Assembly: GCA_020226215.1 (NCBI GenBank)
Contig: CM035232.1
Location: forward strand, 78,238,130 to 78,302,129
Source: Sindora glabra
Lineage: Eukaryota > Streptophyta > Magnoliopsida > Fabales > Fabaceae
Length of the DNA: 64,000 nt
Direction of reading: 5' to 3'
Positions 12,355 to 25,486 of the stretch are shown in pieces. Position 1 is the first letter of the stretch; each line of letters begins with the position of its first letter. A program made the position numbers and the translations under genes. Under the pieces are notes generated by a model, which worked only from the letters and a program-made list of their open reading frames with translations, ran no database searches and was not told the DNA's origin.

Positions 12355-13416
12355 TCTGCATATTTCTGGATGGTAGAGTGCAGGTGAACTCCTATTACAT
12401 TGAATGGTGATAGGATTCCATAATATAGATCTCCTTTGGAGTTGCATTTGATGCTCCTACATCCTTAGGGTAGTAGATCCATAGCTTCAAGCACTCCCAA
12501 TTGCCTATCAAGCATATTGGTAGGTAAGCTCATAAGGATGCCCAAAGTTTACCAATTAGGTAATTTATCAAAATGGTAGTTAATAAAAGGAATAATATCA
12601 GCCTCTATGTAAAAAGATAAAGGATATAACATAAAGCTCATTAGGCAACATTTAAGGGGATGTATTTCTTCAAAAGAATAAGTAGTAATTAACCAACCCT
12701 TCCTTGTCATTAGATCCTAGTTAATAAGATCTAACACATCTTTATTGAATTCAATGAACATCTTTCTTTAGTAGAATGCCTATACATGAGAAAGGAATGG
12801 ACTTTCTTCTTCTTTTGAAATTGAACAATATGTGTTGTCACTATCAATAGAACTTATGGTTAAAAAGGTGATTGGAAAGAAAGAAATCATGAAAAAAGAA
12901 GGAAGGAATATTAAAACAAAATGAAATGTGAAAGCCAATTTATATTGCTAAAGCCAAACACAAATCATTGGTTTATACGTTTGCTCCACAATGGTGCAAG
13001 GCATGTGTCAAATGTACAGAACAGTAAGAGTGCAAATTATTAGAACATATGATTTCATGGTTAGTTGGGATAAAAAAGGAAGGATAGGAGTTCTAAATCT
13101 CTTTTATTTAATTTTAAGAATCTTAATTTTATATGTTAAGATATTGAAATTTAGAGCCATTTCTTGTTTATCATGCCCATTTAAAAATTTCTTGCATTTT
13201 TTGTGTAATTTGAAGGATTGTGTAATGTACAGAGAATGCATAGTAACATGTTGTATAGAGAAGCAAAATGTTAAGAAAAAACATTGCCATTTATATGAAA
13301 GAGACAAAATAGTACAAAAGGTACAACAAAAAAACCAATAAAAGAGAAATATGCAAGCTAATCATCTATGGCGAGGAGCAATGTCTCTTTGAAAAGAATT
13401 TAACTTAAGCATTTTA
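12355..13416. other. Unclassified sequence between LTRs C1 and B2
   Basis: A 116-codon plus-strand open frame at 12991-13341 has no recognisable domain and is compositionally biased. Its reverse strand is also open (13104-13307), which argues for chance. On the minus strand at about 12400-12560 a broken frame reads LMSLPTNMLDRQLGVLEAM, which looks coding but which I do not recognise. This is the continuation of the 8341-8998 host after removing C1. Confidence 0.35.
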
Positions 13417-14970
13417 CAAACTGTAATGTCCTGAATTTTTAATTCTATCATTTGAATCTCTAAATTCTAAGCCCTATAGAAACGAAGAGCACGTTTGAAT
13501 TAGCTTGGTGGGTGAATCTTAAGTTAAAAGGAATTAAGTGTAAGTGTAATCGAAATTTTGAAGGAAAAAAGATAGTAGGAAAAGAATTAATTTCCCTAAA
13601 CAGTATAGATGATTAGAGGAGGTTAGAAAACCCTAAAAAGAGGAGTTGTCTAAGTCTGACAGTGTAAGGAATTTTAAACAGACAGAAACCCTATAGACTA
13701 AATTGCAAAAGTGCAAAATCGGGTGTGGTTAAAGTGTGAATAACCAAGAATTTGGAATCTAATATGAATAATTAAGAATTTTGGGTGTAAAATGTAATTT
13801 TATTTAGTGTGACCAATAGACACATGACAAGTGTCATTATTAGAAAAAAATGACAAGAATAACTTTACTAATTAGTGAAAAAAGAGTAAAATACCCTTGA
13901 AAATTTAAAAAATGACCAAAACACCCTTGAGGCTTCATGAAAGCTCTTCTTCCTTCTCCTTTCTTCTCCAAGCCGTAGACCACCTCCATGAAAGCACCAA
14001 AAACGTGCAAGAGAGAGAAGGAAGAGAGAGAAATTTTTTTTTTGACTTTTTCACCCAAAAATAATGAGAATTAGGCTTAGGTGTAAAAGAGAAAGTTATT
14101 CCTTTCATCAAGCTCTATCTATTGGTGTGTTTAGATTGAAGAAATCTCAAGTTTGATCAAGTTTGGTGAGCTCTAAGTGAGGATTTTCAAGTTGCACCAA
14201 GAGGTAAAAACGTTCTCCTCTAAAAGCTCTTTAATGTAATCTTTTTAGTTTCTTGAAATTTTAATGTTGGTGTGGTCAAAGGTGGTTGACCATGGAGTTT
14301 TGGATGATTTAAACATGTCTAATGGTGTTTTGGATGCTGTTATGTTAATCTATGGCTTTGGTTTGGTGTAAAAATAACAAGAAACCATGATGTACACACT
14401 AGGGTTTTAGAGGCATAATGGTGCATGTATGGATTTGGCATGATTTGTTTGGAATTTAGCTAAATTGATGAAATCAGAATGATTCTTATGAATTATGAAG
14501 CCTATGGAAGATGAAATTTTGAATTATGAAAATGTGTGTGAAACTTCCCTTTTGAGAAGCCAAAACCGTGAATATGGAAAAGAAGGAGGGAAGGAGATTT
14601 AACCATTTAAATTGTGTTTTTGGAAGATTGGAATAATGTATTACAATGAAATTTAGGAGGTATTGGAATGTACATTAAAATTTAGGTCACTTCCTTCATG
14701 GTTTGGTGTATGTGGAGGAAATGAAGAATGCATGAAGTTTAAAAAAAATGATGATGTTCTAATAAGAATTATGATGTGTATGTATGTAGACTAAGAAGTG
14801 ACAAGTTAGGAAGGCAAGAGGAATTGTAAAGAAGTTTTTAAGTGAGGGCAAAGGAAACATCACTATTGGAAGCTTTTAAAAGGTAGCTAGCTTTATCCTT
14901 AAGCTCTATTTTCTATTTACATACTTTTCTTTATCTTGTGCCATTATATGGAATGTTTACAAAATTACTG

Positions 14971-15085
14971 TGTGCGGTACCTATGGCCCGAGTACCTCGG
15001 GAAGACAGTGAAATGCTGTATGTGAGGCCTATGACCCAAGTACCCCGGGAAGATAGTGAAATTGTTGTATATGAGGCCTAGGTAC
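14971..15085 (+). repeat. GC-rich CCCGAGTACC tandem array in LTR B2 (short form)
   Basis: Two units of CCTATGRCCC(G/A)AGTACC(T/C)CGGGAAGA followed by CAGTGAAAT or its variant. This is the short counterpart of the array in B1 at 4900-5172. Confidence 0.8.
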
Positions 15086-15573
15086 GATTATCTATAATGG
15101 CCATCTAGATATCTATATGAGTCTTTGAATGGGCTTAATGATTGCTGTGTGCGGTGCATGATTCCTACAATAGTATTAGATGACAATGATATGAAATAAT
15201 GTGTTAAATGATTGATTAATTAGTTTTGAAATGTATGTTTTATTTGCTTAAGGATCTGGAATGGCTTGATATATTTTTATGGTAATAGCTAGCTACTGGG
15301 AAACTTTATTTCTTATATTTTTGTATTGTTACTAACCATTCTAGGTGATGCTTCTAAAGATCCTCTTGACAAAAGAGAATAATGTTTTGAAGTTGTATTA
15401 AAAATATTTATATAGTTTGTGATGTTAGTATGTGATGGATATATGTTTTGTAAGTTGAACTTTTTGTATAACTATATGACCCTTGCCTATATTATATGAA
15501 ATATATGAATTTGATGTATTGTGAGTTGGTTTGGAGTAGAAGGCAATTTAGTACGCAATATGTGTGAAATTGG

Positions 15574-15630
15574 AAATGACTAAATGAATAGTAAATGACT
15601 AAATGAATAGTAAATGACTAAATGAATAGT
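15574..15630 (+). repeat. Three perfect 19-bp tandem repeats
   Basis: The unit AAATGACTAAATGAATAGT occurs three times without change inside LTR B2. I do not see it in B1. Confidence 0.95.
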
Positions 15631-16315
15631 GAACTCATAAGCAGCAGGTTGAGTATGTTTGCAGGGACTTTTGGTGGAGTTTTAATGCTAAAAAAATTAT
15701 GAGAAAATTTAGGGATGAACCTTACATACTCAATGAACTATGTGCCAAAATTTAGCCTAAAATAAGTTTATTTACTATGTGAATTTATTACATGTTTTGG
15801 TCTCCCCTGTTACCGTCACAGTACAGAGCACTAATTGTATCTCAGAGATCAGAAGGAGTAAATGGATGAGTATTGATCTGAATTTATGGAAAGTATATAA
15901 CATGTTAATCAAGTTCCATACCAAATTTGAGTTTATTCGGAGTTAATTTACCCCCTGAAATAAAGGTTTACTTTTACAGTTGTGAATTCTGGACAGCACT
16001 GGGATAGAAAGACTTTGCTGTGAGTTTTGAAAGGCCTAATGATGTCTAAATTATGTCAAATTTTTACAGGATGTATTTAACATGTGAAAGGTTCATAGGA
16101 TCCAATTTCATGATTTTTGGAGTTCTGAAAAGTAGTTTTTCATATTTTTGAAGTTGGTTCAGTAATTCTGAAAATCAGTAGAAAATTTCTGAAACTCAAA
16201 TTTTGTAATATTCTATTACGCAGAATCATAAATTGACTTCAATAAGACCTAATTGTGTAACAATTACCTATTTAATGAGGATTAAGGTGTTAATAAGTAA
16301 GGGAGTTATACAAAC

Positions 16316-17322
16316 CAAGGCCATCATTTTCTACCTCCATAAAACCCAAATCCTACTAGAAAATAACTTTAATTCTATACTTTCTACATTTGAATAAGGC
16401 AGCCTTCTCCCTATGGTCTTAATGGGGCAACCTCTAATGTGGGTTTTCAATAACAATCAATATTAAAGTTAGTGACAAAGCATCATCTCCACTACCAAAT
16501 GTTGGAAACTTAGGTATGTTGCGCCTCTTATGTTCTAGAAATCAATGTTGATCTTTTTTGAGCCCACCTATGGTACTAAGGATAATTTCATTGCTGCCAA
16601 AGTGCATTTGCATCCTATTCTAACCTTTTTGTTAGCTAGGGCCATGCTTTTAGATCTCTATAGAAATTAAATGAATTAGAAGAATGATAAGAATATGATA
16701 GACTAAAAAGTAAAGAGTGCTACTACTAAAATCTAAGATAGTTTCTCCAAAGTGAAGCCACTTCATGCTCATCCTGATCCACCATTCCTAAAAAGTAGCA
16801 TGACAAAAGCAATTCACATAAAGGTTTATAGAAGTCTCTTGTTCTTCCTTGAGTAGTGGAATTAGGTCTTTAGCAATCCTTAATTTGGACTATTCCTAAA
16901 GCAAGTTATAAAATAGGGTACATACTTGTCTTCTTCAGAATTAGTTAATGGGGTTGCTACCTTAGTATTAAAGTAATGTTAGAAAAGGTGGAGTTCCCAC
17001 ATTAGCTTTGCTTTATAGTACTCCATCATCCTTTGAGTTCACTATGGATTTGTTATAATATTGTAAAGTTGTTCATCATTAAAGAAAATAATGTTTTGAC
17101 ATTGGAGAAATCCCTAGGTTAATACATTCTCATTAGTACCTACCACATTAAAAAAGCAAGAACTAACACTCGCCATTTTCAAAGAGTTACGGGAAGCAAT
17201 AGTACAATGTTTTGTTTGAAAATGTTTAACTCAAGAGAAAGTGAGGCTAATTTAAAGTTTTGAAATGAATAGTAATGAGGAAACACATTTCATAAGTAGC
17301 CTAGTAATGGTTCTTAAGCATC
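16316..17322. other. Unclassified sequence between LTRs B2 and C2
   Basis: No intact frame. On the minus strand, 16380-16560 reads in broken frames FLEHKRRNIPKF, then GSGDDALSLTL and REKAALFKCRKYRI. Related sequence occurs at 19140-19250 and partly at 8800-8880. This suggests an unidentified element present more than once. Confidence 0.4.
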
Positions 17323-17327
17323 CTAAT

Positions 17328-18754
17328 TGTAATACCCAAAAAAAGTAAAAAAAAAAATTAAGAAATTTTGAATAGAAAATTTACCTTAATAGAAACTTAG
17401 TAATGAAATTGGATAAAATTTAGTTAGGTTGTAAAGCTAGATTTAAGGTATAATTATCTAGATTTTTTGTCAAAATTACATTAGCATTAGTAAGGGTCAA
17501 ATATCACAAAAAGCCTATCATTAAGCTTAGAAAAATTTTATAAAGATTTGATAGGAAATTAGGATCTCGAGTAATAAAAAATAGTCCAGTTAACTCAAAA
17601 ACTTAGAGATTGAATCCAAATTCAAAATAAATCATTTTAATTCATTTCAGCTAACTAAATACAACATTTGAGGACCTAAATATGATTTTAAAATTAGAAA
17701 TTTTAGATCAAAATAATAAGGCTCAAATTTCTTTTGGTAAATTTGTAAATAAGTGCAAAATCAAGGACAATTGTTAATGGTTTTTTTAGAGCAACTTGTT
17801 TGGCTCATTTTAATTGGATTATAGGAAAAAGTCTTCTAATTTTTAGTAAAAAAATGTACCTATCATGAAGGAAAATTCTACAAATTTCTAACAAGGAAAC
17901 TTGATTATTTTAGGTATATATATATATATATATATAAGATTTTAGGGTAAAATTTTGCATATTTTTCTTGTCCACACAATAGCAAAACCATGCACTCTCC
18001 AGCCTTTTTTACAAGAGCTTTTAATTTTCTAACACAACTCAATGGGTTTTTCAACTTGGCTCTTCAATTATAGCAAAGTAACTTAGAGTTTTCTTCATCC
18101 TTCTTCAAGATTTTATGGCTATTCCTTCTTCTAAATTACTAAAAGTTGATTTATTTCATTAGGGATATGTTGTGCTATTCCAAAGGGGCTTTACAAGGTT
18201 AGGATTCAAGAGGTTGAGGTGAGTGGCAATTATCCCTTATTATATTGAGTTTTCACAAACAAAATGAAGAAAATTGATGAAATTGTCATTATAAATATAA
18301 TATGTATAGTGATGTTGAATGGTTGAATTTTAAAGCTATATATATGTTATTATAATTGTATTATGTTGGTATTATAGTGTTGAAATGAGTTGGAGATGAT
18401 TCATTAAGTTTTTCTTCAAGAAATAATCACAAGAGAATTCTAGGATTAGAGCAGTAGGATGGTTTAAGCTAAGAGTCTATCTATTTCTATTTTGGTATCT
18501 ATATATCAACTTTTACATTTTTGTAAATTTTAGAACTTTAAATAACTTTTTTTATATATGTAAATTATATATTGAATTTCAAATGTTTATGTAGTAAATT
18601 TTAATTTCCATAAATATCTATTTTTACTGGTGTTTAAGCTAAATTTGAGAGACTCAAAAGTCTTGTAAAGGCTTGTAAAGACATTTTACTAGTAGATTAA
18701 TACTAGACAGATATCTTTACATTAGTCATGACACCTAGAAATTGGGTCATGACA
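17328..18754 (+). repeat. Solo LTR, family C copy 2 (C2), internally deleted
   Basis: It starts TGTAATACCC and ends GGGTCATGACA. The flanking 5-mers are CTAAT (17323-17327) and ATAAT (18755-18759), four of five matching. Both ends and the 18220-18440 stretch align with C1, but C2 jumps from the C1 equivalent of about 10200 to about 12000, a loss of roughly 1.9 kb. It contains a (TA)11 tract at 17915-17936. Confidence 0.8.
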
Positions 18755-18769
18755 ATAATATGCAAAGAT

Positions 18770-20073
18770 TGATGTGATCATTGAAGCATCACACTTTTAT
18801 GAAAGCATGTGAAGTATAAAATGAAGTATCTTCATCATTTTAATGGAAAAATTAAATAAAGAAAGAGAAATTAGAGTAATGCATAACTTACAAATTGTTA
18901 ATAGGTAAAATAAAAAGAGAAAACAAATATAATTCATTCAATTTATTATTTATAAGTTATAAAAGGCATAACAAAAAAGAAAAGTACAAAAGTCATTTTT
19001 AATGCTGGGGAGTAATGGTTCCCTCATATAAATTCCTATTATATCACCTACAATTTATAACCATTACATCTCTATACCATAAGATTTAAGCTCCACCTAA
19101 AAAGAATACTAGTTTTATTATCTCAAATTTAGATAATAAGGCTTCTCAATTATGAATATGATATAGGTACCTCTAATGCAGGTCTATTTCATAATCAACT
19201 TTAATAGTTGATACTATCAAGTCATCTCCATCACAAGCCACTGAAAGCTTGGATAAATTACTCCTTTAGCATTTTAATGAAAACTTATTACAAACCTATC
19301 ATATAGAACCTATGAACAATCTAGAAATGCCAAGGAATATCCCAAAATCTAGAAAAACAAATAAAAAATAGATAGAATAATCATGCCCAAAGGAAAAATC
19401 CTTAATAAGTAATAGATCTAGACACCACAAAGGATAAATCCTTTGGTAAGTCTAATAGTTCTATCAATAACTAAGGAAAGAATCCACTTTCTCAAAAAAC
19501 ATAAGCTAACTCTTAATTCATGAAAAACTATTTTGAAATAAGGAACAACCCTTTTCAAATAGGCTTAAAGATGATAACAAGTTAAACTAGCCTAATGGAC
19601 TTAATTGGACTTAAGTGGCCCAATACTAACACACTTAATTAGCTTACTAATTGTCCCAAACATAAGCAACACTAATTATGTTAAAATAATACAAAATAAA
19701 AACCTAAAATAAAGTGGAAAAATAATGGACCAAAATACATTAACATAAGAAAGGCCTAAAATGTCTTAGACAATAAGAAATACAAGTCAAGGCCTAAAGT
19801 CAAAAGTGGTGTGCAATTATCTCTCTAGTATTCAAATATGATATTTGAATAATGTCACAAAATGTTGTAGTAGTTGAATATTATATTCCATTACTAGCAA
19901 ATAAAAACAAGTCCACCCTTGGCATTCAAATATAGTAGTTGATTATCAATTCTTCAAGGCCAAAGAATGCATAAAAACCACTTGTTATGTCTTTCCAAAC
20001 TGTTTTTCAAGCCTCTTAAAACTCTTCTTAATCCTCTTAGATAGCTTTTTGCAATTGTGCCCCTAGGTTCACA
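18770..20073 (-). repeat. Candidate 3' LTR of a minus-strand CRM/Reina-like element
   Basis: On the minus strand it starts TGTGAACCTAGG directly after a purine-rich tract and an integrase C-terminus (next entry). It may end at GATCACATCA (18770), resembling the TTTCACATCA end of the CRM-like 3' LTR at 62155. The 3' boundary is a guess. Part of the interior (19140-19250) resembles 16385-16490. Confidence 0.45.
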
Positions 20074-20191
20074 TTATTCCCCCTTTCTTGAAAAAGATTT
20101 GTCTTCAAATATTCAAAACCTACCACAAAAAGTTAAAGATTTAAAACATCATAAAAAGCACTCACATTAAACTTACCGTGAAGATCTAACT
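20074..20191 (-). pseudogene. Integrase C-terminal tail and polypurine tract
   Basis: Minus-strand translation gives DLHGKFNVSAFYDV and then LKTNLFQERGNN. This parallels the tail of the CRM-like integrase at 61259-61410 in this window (DLPGEYNVSVSFNV ... SRTNHFEEKGDN). The purine run AAGAAAGGGGGAATAA just before the LTR start is a typical PPT. The rest of the element is cut off by LTR C3. Confidence 0.65.
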
Positions 20192-22847
20192 TGTCATGAC
20201 CTAATTTTAAGATATCATGACCAACATAAAGATATCTAATTAGTGTAGGCCTAATAATTAAATACTTTTACAAGCCTTAATACTCTATAAATTTCTTACC
20301 ACTTTTACTTATTATAATGTAGTAGGAAAATACTTGCAATTATATACGTATTAAAACACATAGGTGTAAAAGAAAACTAATTTATACTAATATGTATGAT
20401 AAAAATAACTTTCCTTGCTTGTAACTTTGGTCCTACCTTATATCCCTCCACCTCTTTATAACTATGATCCTGCCTTATACCCCTCCTCCTAGGAATAAGT
20501 CAGGTGAAAAATATATATTTTTCCTATATATAACAAATAGGTATCAAGTCATCATAGGCATCAATCAAGATGGGACACTGTAGGTATCAACTATATTAGG
20601 ACACCATAAGCATCAATCATGTATTCCATTATCACATATCATAGTTATGGTCAAAATACTAACTTAACCATAAGTGTTTTATTAATTATTTTAGCACAAA
20701 TATAACATATGATTACTTCAAGATAAAAAGCTATTTGAATAATAAGTGTATGATATTAATTCAACAGATACTTCACTAATCCAAAAGCCCATTAAAGCAT
20801 AAGGGGTATTCATAAGTAAATCCCCCCTTTCATCACCTAAATTCATTCTAAATTTTTCCATAAATTTATCTAAGACCTTTGCCATTATCTTACACCATTA
20901 TGGTTTCTCTGGTACTATTCACATAGAAGTGAAATCAAATTCTCAAAACAAGGCTAGCATGGAGTGTCATGTAATGGAAGGCCATTTTTAATATTCAAAT
21001 CACTTCCATAAATTACCAAAGTTTAATATAGCATCCCTAACAAGTTAATAATGAATAACTCGATTGTTGTACAATTAATTTCATAAGTTTCACCTTGCAC
21101 CAAAAGTATGAACTTAAAGATATGATATTTGGACAACACTGGAGTTGTTATAACAAATTAATCATTCAAGTAACCAAATCAACTTCAATTGCCACCAAAT
21201 TTTGATAAAAACTTGAAAACATCCTAAATAACATATTTTGAAAGTTTCATAATTTTTATTAATCATTTGATAGTTCAAAAATTTTCAAACTTGAGATTAC
21301 ACAAATAGGGCCCAAAATTAGGATTACACTAGAGCACTTGAAATGAAAATTTTTGTTGGATAACTAAATAAGCTTCAAATAATACCAAATTTGGCCATAA
21401 GTTTCCTAACATGTGTAAGGGTAAGTACACCAATTTTTATAATTTTTATCCATCATTTAGCTGCCCAAATTCCTTAAAAACAAAAGCAAAACTTACCAAC
21501 ATTATGTTTTGACTCCATTCCTCCTAGACTTAGAAACATTCACTTTTCATATTCCTAAAATTTTCAAAAATTTCCTAAAATTTTTCCTCACATATTCTAA
21601 CATCATTTTTGACATTAAAACACCAAAATAAAAGTTTTATCATTTTCTAATCCTTAGTTCCATAAAGTAACAGAAAACAAGGTAATATCCATTCTTGACT
21701 GATTTGTTTCTATTGTCATCAAGACTTACTAAATCTTCCCCCACTAATCTTAACATTAAAATACCAACCTAATAACATCCTAGTATCATCAAACAATATT
21801 TAAAAGAGCACCAAACTTGAACCATGTCTTCATACATGACCACACACAAACATCACAACAATATCATCATAAATCACCATATTCATCACTTTCCTTAGAA
21901 AAACTCCAAAGAAAAGATGTAATTCTCACTCACCTCAAATTCTTGAATTACTAAACTTGTAAAAACCTCTTTGAATAGAACAAGAACAATACTAATGAAA
22001 TAAATCAAATTTTAGAAGTTTGGGAGAAGAATCAACCATGAAAATATGAAAAAAATATGAAGAAAATCCTAAGTTACCTTGCTAGAATTGGAGAGCCAAG
22101 TTGGAAAACCCTTTGAATTGTGTGAGGAAATTGAAAATCCTTATAAAGGAATCTTGAGAGAACATTTTTTTTTCTAGTTTGTGGCCAGAAAAATGCAAAA
22201 AATTACCCTAAAACCCTATATATATAAATCATTAAAAACTCTAAGCTTCCAAGGTAGGTTTCCTTTTTAAAAAGTTATAAAGTTCTCCTTCATGATGAGC
22301 AACAGATAGGATCATGTTTTAATTCTCAAAATTAGAAGGTTTTGTTCCAATCCAATTAAAATGAGCCAAATAAATTTCTTTAAAAAAATCACTAACAAAC
22401 GCCCTTAGTTTTGCAAGTATTTACCAAATTACCTAAGGTTTTCTACACACTTAGGCCTTGCTTTTATGGGCTTGAATTTTTCTTGTTCATAGGTCATATT
22501 GGGCTTAAAATATCAAATTAAATTAGCTCAACTAATTTAGGATGATCTATTTCAAATTCATGCTCAATCTCTAGGTTTTTAAGTTAATCAGATAAATTTT
22601 CAGTTTTATGGAATCCTAATTTCCTATCGTATTTTTATAAAAAAATTTCAAACCTAATATTGGTATTTTTATGGTATTTTAACCCATACTAATGCCTAAT
22701 ATAAGTTTAACAAAAATTCTAAATAGATATACCCTAAATCTATTTTTACAATTCAATCAAATTTCACCTGATTTTATTACTAAGTTTCTATTATGGTAAT
22801 TTCTTGTTGATATTTTTAAAATTTTTTTTCTCCACTGGGGTATTACA
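20192..22847 (-). repeat. Solo LTR, family C copy 3 (C3)
   Basis: Read on the minus strand it starts TGTAATACCCCAGTGG and ends TTAGGTCATGACA. The first 150 bp match C1 and C2 (AGAAACTTAGTAAT...). Flanks are TAACT and TACTC, which do not form a clean duplication. The sequence on the two sides is not obviously one gene either, so a rearrangement at one end is possible. Length is about 2.66 kb with no coding content. Confidence 0.78.
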
Positions 22848-23910
22848 TACTCAGAAGCAACGTCATTGATTATTAATCACTTGGAATTAATACTTAGTTT
22901 GGAAGAAGTACTTGAAATGTACATGGCTTTTGAAATGGAAGTAGTTACTAGATTGGTCCTTCAGACTCTTGGTAACAACTTGAACTTCCTTGGGACCTAT
23001 CATTTATTATGAACATCTAAAAGCCAAATATTAGGGTCAAACAAAAAACAAGAATCAATAAACTTGTGCAAACATACAAACTTATCATCAATAATAATTT
23101 TGTCAATGCAAGCATAAAGAACACAATTTCTTAAAAGCTTATTACAAAAGCTAATAAAATCATGCACGCTTTTAATCCTATCAACAAGCTTAGACAAAAA
23201 CCATTCTTTAAATGTATTTTCTCCATCCACTTCTATTGCATTGCCACATACAACATATCTAAAAAATAAAGACCTTCAAGCAAAATGAGCATTCTTTAAA
23301 ATTATCACATAACTTTTCATTTCCTAAACTTGTAACATACATTTAATTCGTTAACATACTCATTTATCATTTTTTTCAAACAAAATGATAATATCAAGAT
23401 ATGGCAAGCAATCTTTCCAATGCTTTAAACTCTCAAACAATAACAAAATTCATCCTTTTAACTCAAAAAAATGATATAAATAAATAAAAATAATTTTATC
23501 AATGAAAATATACAAAACATAATTCATTAAGTTCATGGAAGTATTTGGTGCTTAGATAAACCAAGTATCAAAACTAATCATTCATATAAACAATGCTTTC
23601 TTTTGAAAATGTTTTTCCTTTCAACACTTTTTCTTAAAGAAATTGGATAGGATTTGCATTTTAAACTAATTTTAGAAGACACCCAATGATCATAAAAGTC
23701 AATAAGCATATTTTTCAAAGTCTTCTTATCATCAAAATATTTAATCGATTCAAGTTTTTCCTTTAAATATCTTTTAGAAAATACACAAAAATTAGGTAAC
23801 TTCTCATGCAAATCCTTCAAAACTATCTTATTCCTAAAATGTATCAATCCACTATCATAGGTTTCTTTAACAATCAAGTAACTTAGAGAACTACTAAACA
23901 CATACAATTC
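22848..23910. other. Unclassified AT-rich sequence, probably retroelement debris
   Basis: Short open frames exist on both strands: a minus-strand 76-codon frame at 23000-23230 and a plus-strand frame at 22852-23010 reading EATSLIINHLELILSLEE. Neither has a recognisable domain. It may be the downstream part of the Athila/Tat-like minus-strand element at 24100-25440, but I see no pol motif to prove it. Confidence 0.35.
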
Positions 23911-24214
23911 ATTTTCCTTACAATTCAAAACTAGCAAAATTAAAGACATCAAAACCAAAGAAATCAAAATAAAAAATAGTAGCATAAAAAATAGTAAAGT
24001 TAGAAATAGCACTAGGAAAGTTAAAATGAGGAACATTATGCACTAAAAGTTCAAAAGTATGAATTTTCCTTACAATTCAAAACTAGCAAAATTAAAGACA
24101 TCAAAACCAAAGAAATCAAAATAAAAAATAGTAGCATAAAAAATAGTAAAGTTAGAAATAGCACTAGGAAAGTTAAAATGAGGAACATTTTGCACTAAAA
24201 GTTCAAAAGTATGA
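23911..24214 (-). repeat. 152-bp direct tandem duplication
   Basis: Both copies begin ATTTTCCTTACAATTC (23911 and 24063) and run to AAAAGTATGAA. I count only about one mismatch (GAACATTATG versus GAACATTTTG). The period of 152 is not a multiple of three, so it breaks the minus-strand reading frame. It is young compared with its decayed surroundings. Confidence 0.93.
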
Positions 24215-25440
24215 AGATAAGACATAAAATTGTCATATATAGCCTTAGAAATGTTAAACTTAGTTGTAACTTCATCAAACTCCATAGTAAATGTTTCATC
24301 TTAAATATTAATCATGGTTTTTGCTATCTTAAGAAAAGGCTAGCCTAGAATGATTAGGGAAAGAACCTCAAATATCTCATCTTCCATCTTTCAAATGTAA
24401 AAAAATTTATTGGAAAAATGAATTCATCAACCTACACTAAAATATCTTTAAGAGCACCTAAGGAATAAATGTTAGATCTATTTATTAATTGAATAACTAC
24501 CCTTGTTTATTTCAAAATTCTTAAATTTAAAGCATTAAAAATAGAAAGAGGCATGACATTAATTGAAACTCTTAAGTCTATCATGGCATGCTTAATTTTG
24601 GTTTTCCCTATAACACATGGAAAGGTAAACGTGCCTGGATCTTTCCATTTTCTTGGTAATTTTCTTTGAATGATTCTAGATAGATTGGCCCCCACACTTA
24701 CTTTCTTATCATTCTTTAATTTTTTCTTATTGATGCATAAATTTTTCAAAAAAGTTAATATGCCTTGGAATTTGTTTTATCAAATCTATCAAAAGTATGT
24801 TAGCTTATATTTTTCTAAGAAAATTAAAAAATTTAGTTTTCATTCTCAATTTTCTTTTATGGAATAACTTTTCTTGAAAAAGGAAAGGGGATAGGAAAAA
24901 CAATGGGAGGTGGGGATTTAGGGATAGAATTCACCTCACTTTCATTATGTATTTTCTCTTTTTCTAGTTGCTTCATCTTATTCTTTTCTGGTTAATTGCT
25001 TGTTTTTGGTTGCGAATATGAAGGCATGTCAACATGCTTGCCACTTCTTAGCATGATAATAAAAATATTGCCTTTCAGGTTAGGAATTGTTTGGGATAAT
25101 AATATGGCAGAACCTTAAGATTTAACCACATTTAAAGAAGAAGCTAACTAGCAAATTTGTGCTTGTATATATTGTAATCTAGCTTCTGTTCTCTTTTGAA
25201 ACTACAAGTTATTGCTCAACTAAATCCTCAAAGGATAGCTAAAAAATGAAGATAAAGTTGCTTGCTAATTCTAAAAATTTTATTGCTAAATTGGCATGGA
25301 AAGTTAAGGTTATTTAAATGGAAGTCTACTTAGCTAGTATTGTGCTAGTTTAATTGGTTGTTAGACTAGTGCTTTGCCATATCTAAAATTAAGGCAATAT
25401 TTCTAACCAAGATTGTAAAAGTTAGAGTAAGGATCATTTT
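24100..25440 (-). pseudogene. Athila/Tat-like gag C-terminus and aspartic protease remnant
   Basis: On the minus strand a fragment near 25150 (ARLQYIQAQICQLASS) matches the gag tail. ILTFLKNLCINKKKL follows at about 24750. Then IIQRKLPRKWKDPGTFTFPC and MIDLRVSINVMPLSIFNAL (about 24530-24680) are the retropepsin region; this group normally has DLGASINLMP, so the catalytic DLG reads DLR here. Downstream, VVIQLINRSNIYSLGALKDI and the EFDEVTTKFNISKA stretch (24220-24300) are the protease-to-RT linker. Stops and frameshifts are frequent. The RT is not recognisable. Confidence 0.72.
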
Positions 25441-25486
25441 TAGGTTGCAACTATTACTATTAGTATTGGTTTTGCCACTAGTACTA

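Larger units (their letters stand above)
13422..16310 (+). repeat. Solo LTR, family B copy 2 (B2)
   Basis: It starts TGTAATGTCCTGAATTTTT and ends AAGTAAGGGAGTTATA, where B1 has ...TTACA. It is flanked by a perfect 5-bp duplication CAAAC (13417-13421 and 16311-16315). It is opposite in orientation to B1, so the pair forms an inverted repeat about 6.5 kb apart. It holds no gag or pol. It lacks the palindromic minisatellite of B1 but retains an extra stretch (about 15640-16260) that B1 has lost. Confidence 0.9.

Noticed and set aside
12991..13341. 116-codon open frame
   Set aside because: No domain, odd composition, overlapped by an opposite-strand frame, and located in repeat debris.
20192..22847. 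Perfect target duplication for LTR C3
   Set aside because: Flanks are TAACT and TACTC; no convincing 5-bp match, so none is claimed.
23578..24036. 152-codon minus-strand frame with a hydrophobic start resembling a signal or membrane segment
   Set aside because: The start lies in the 152-bp tandem duplication, in a different frame from the protease-linked peptide, so the hydrophobic run is an artefact of AT-rich sequence.
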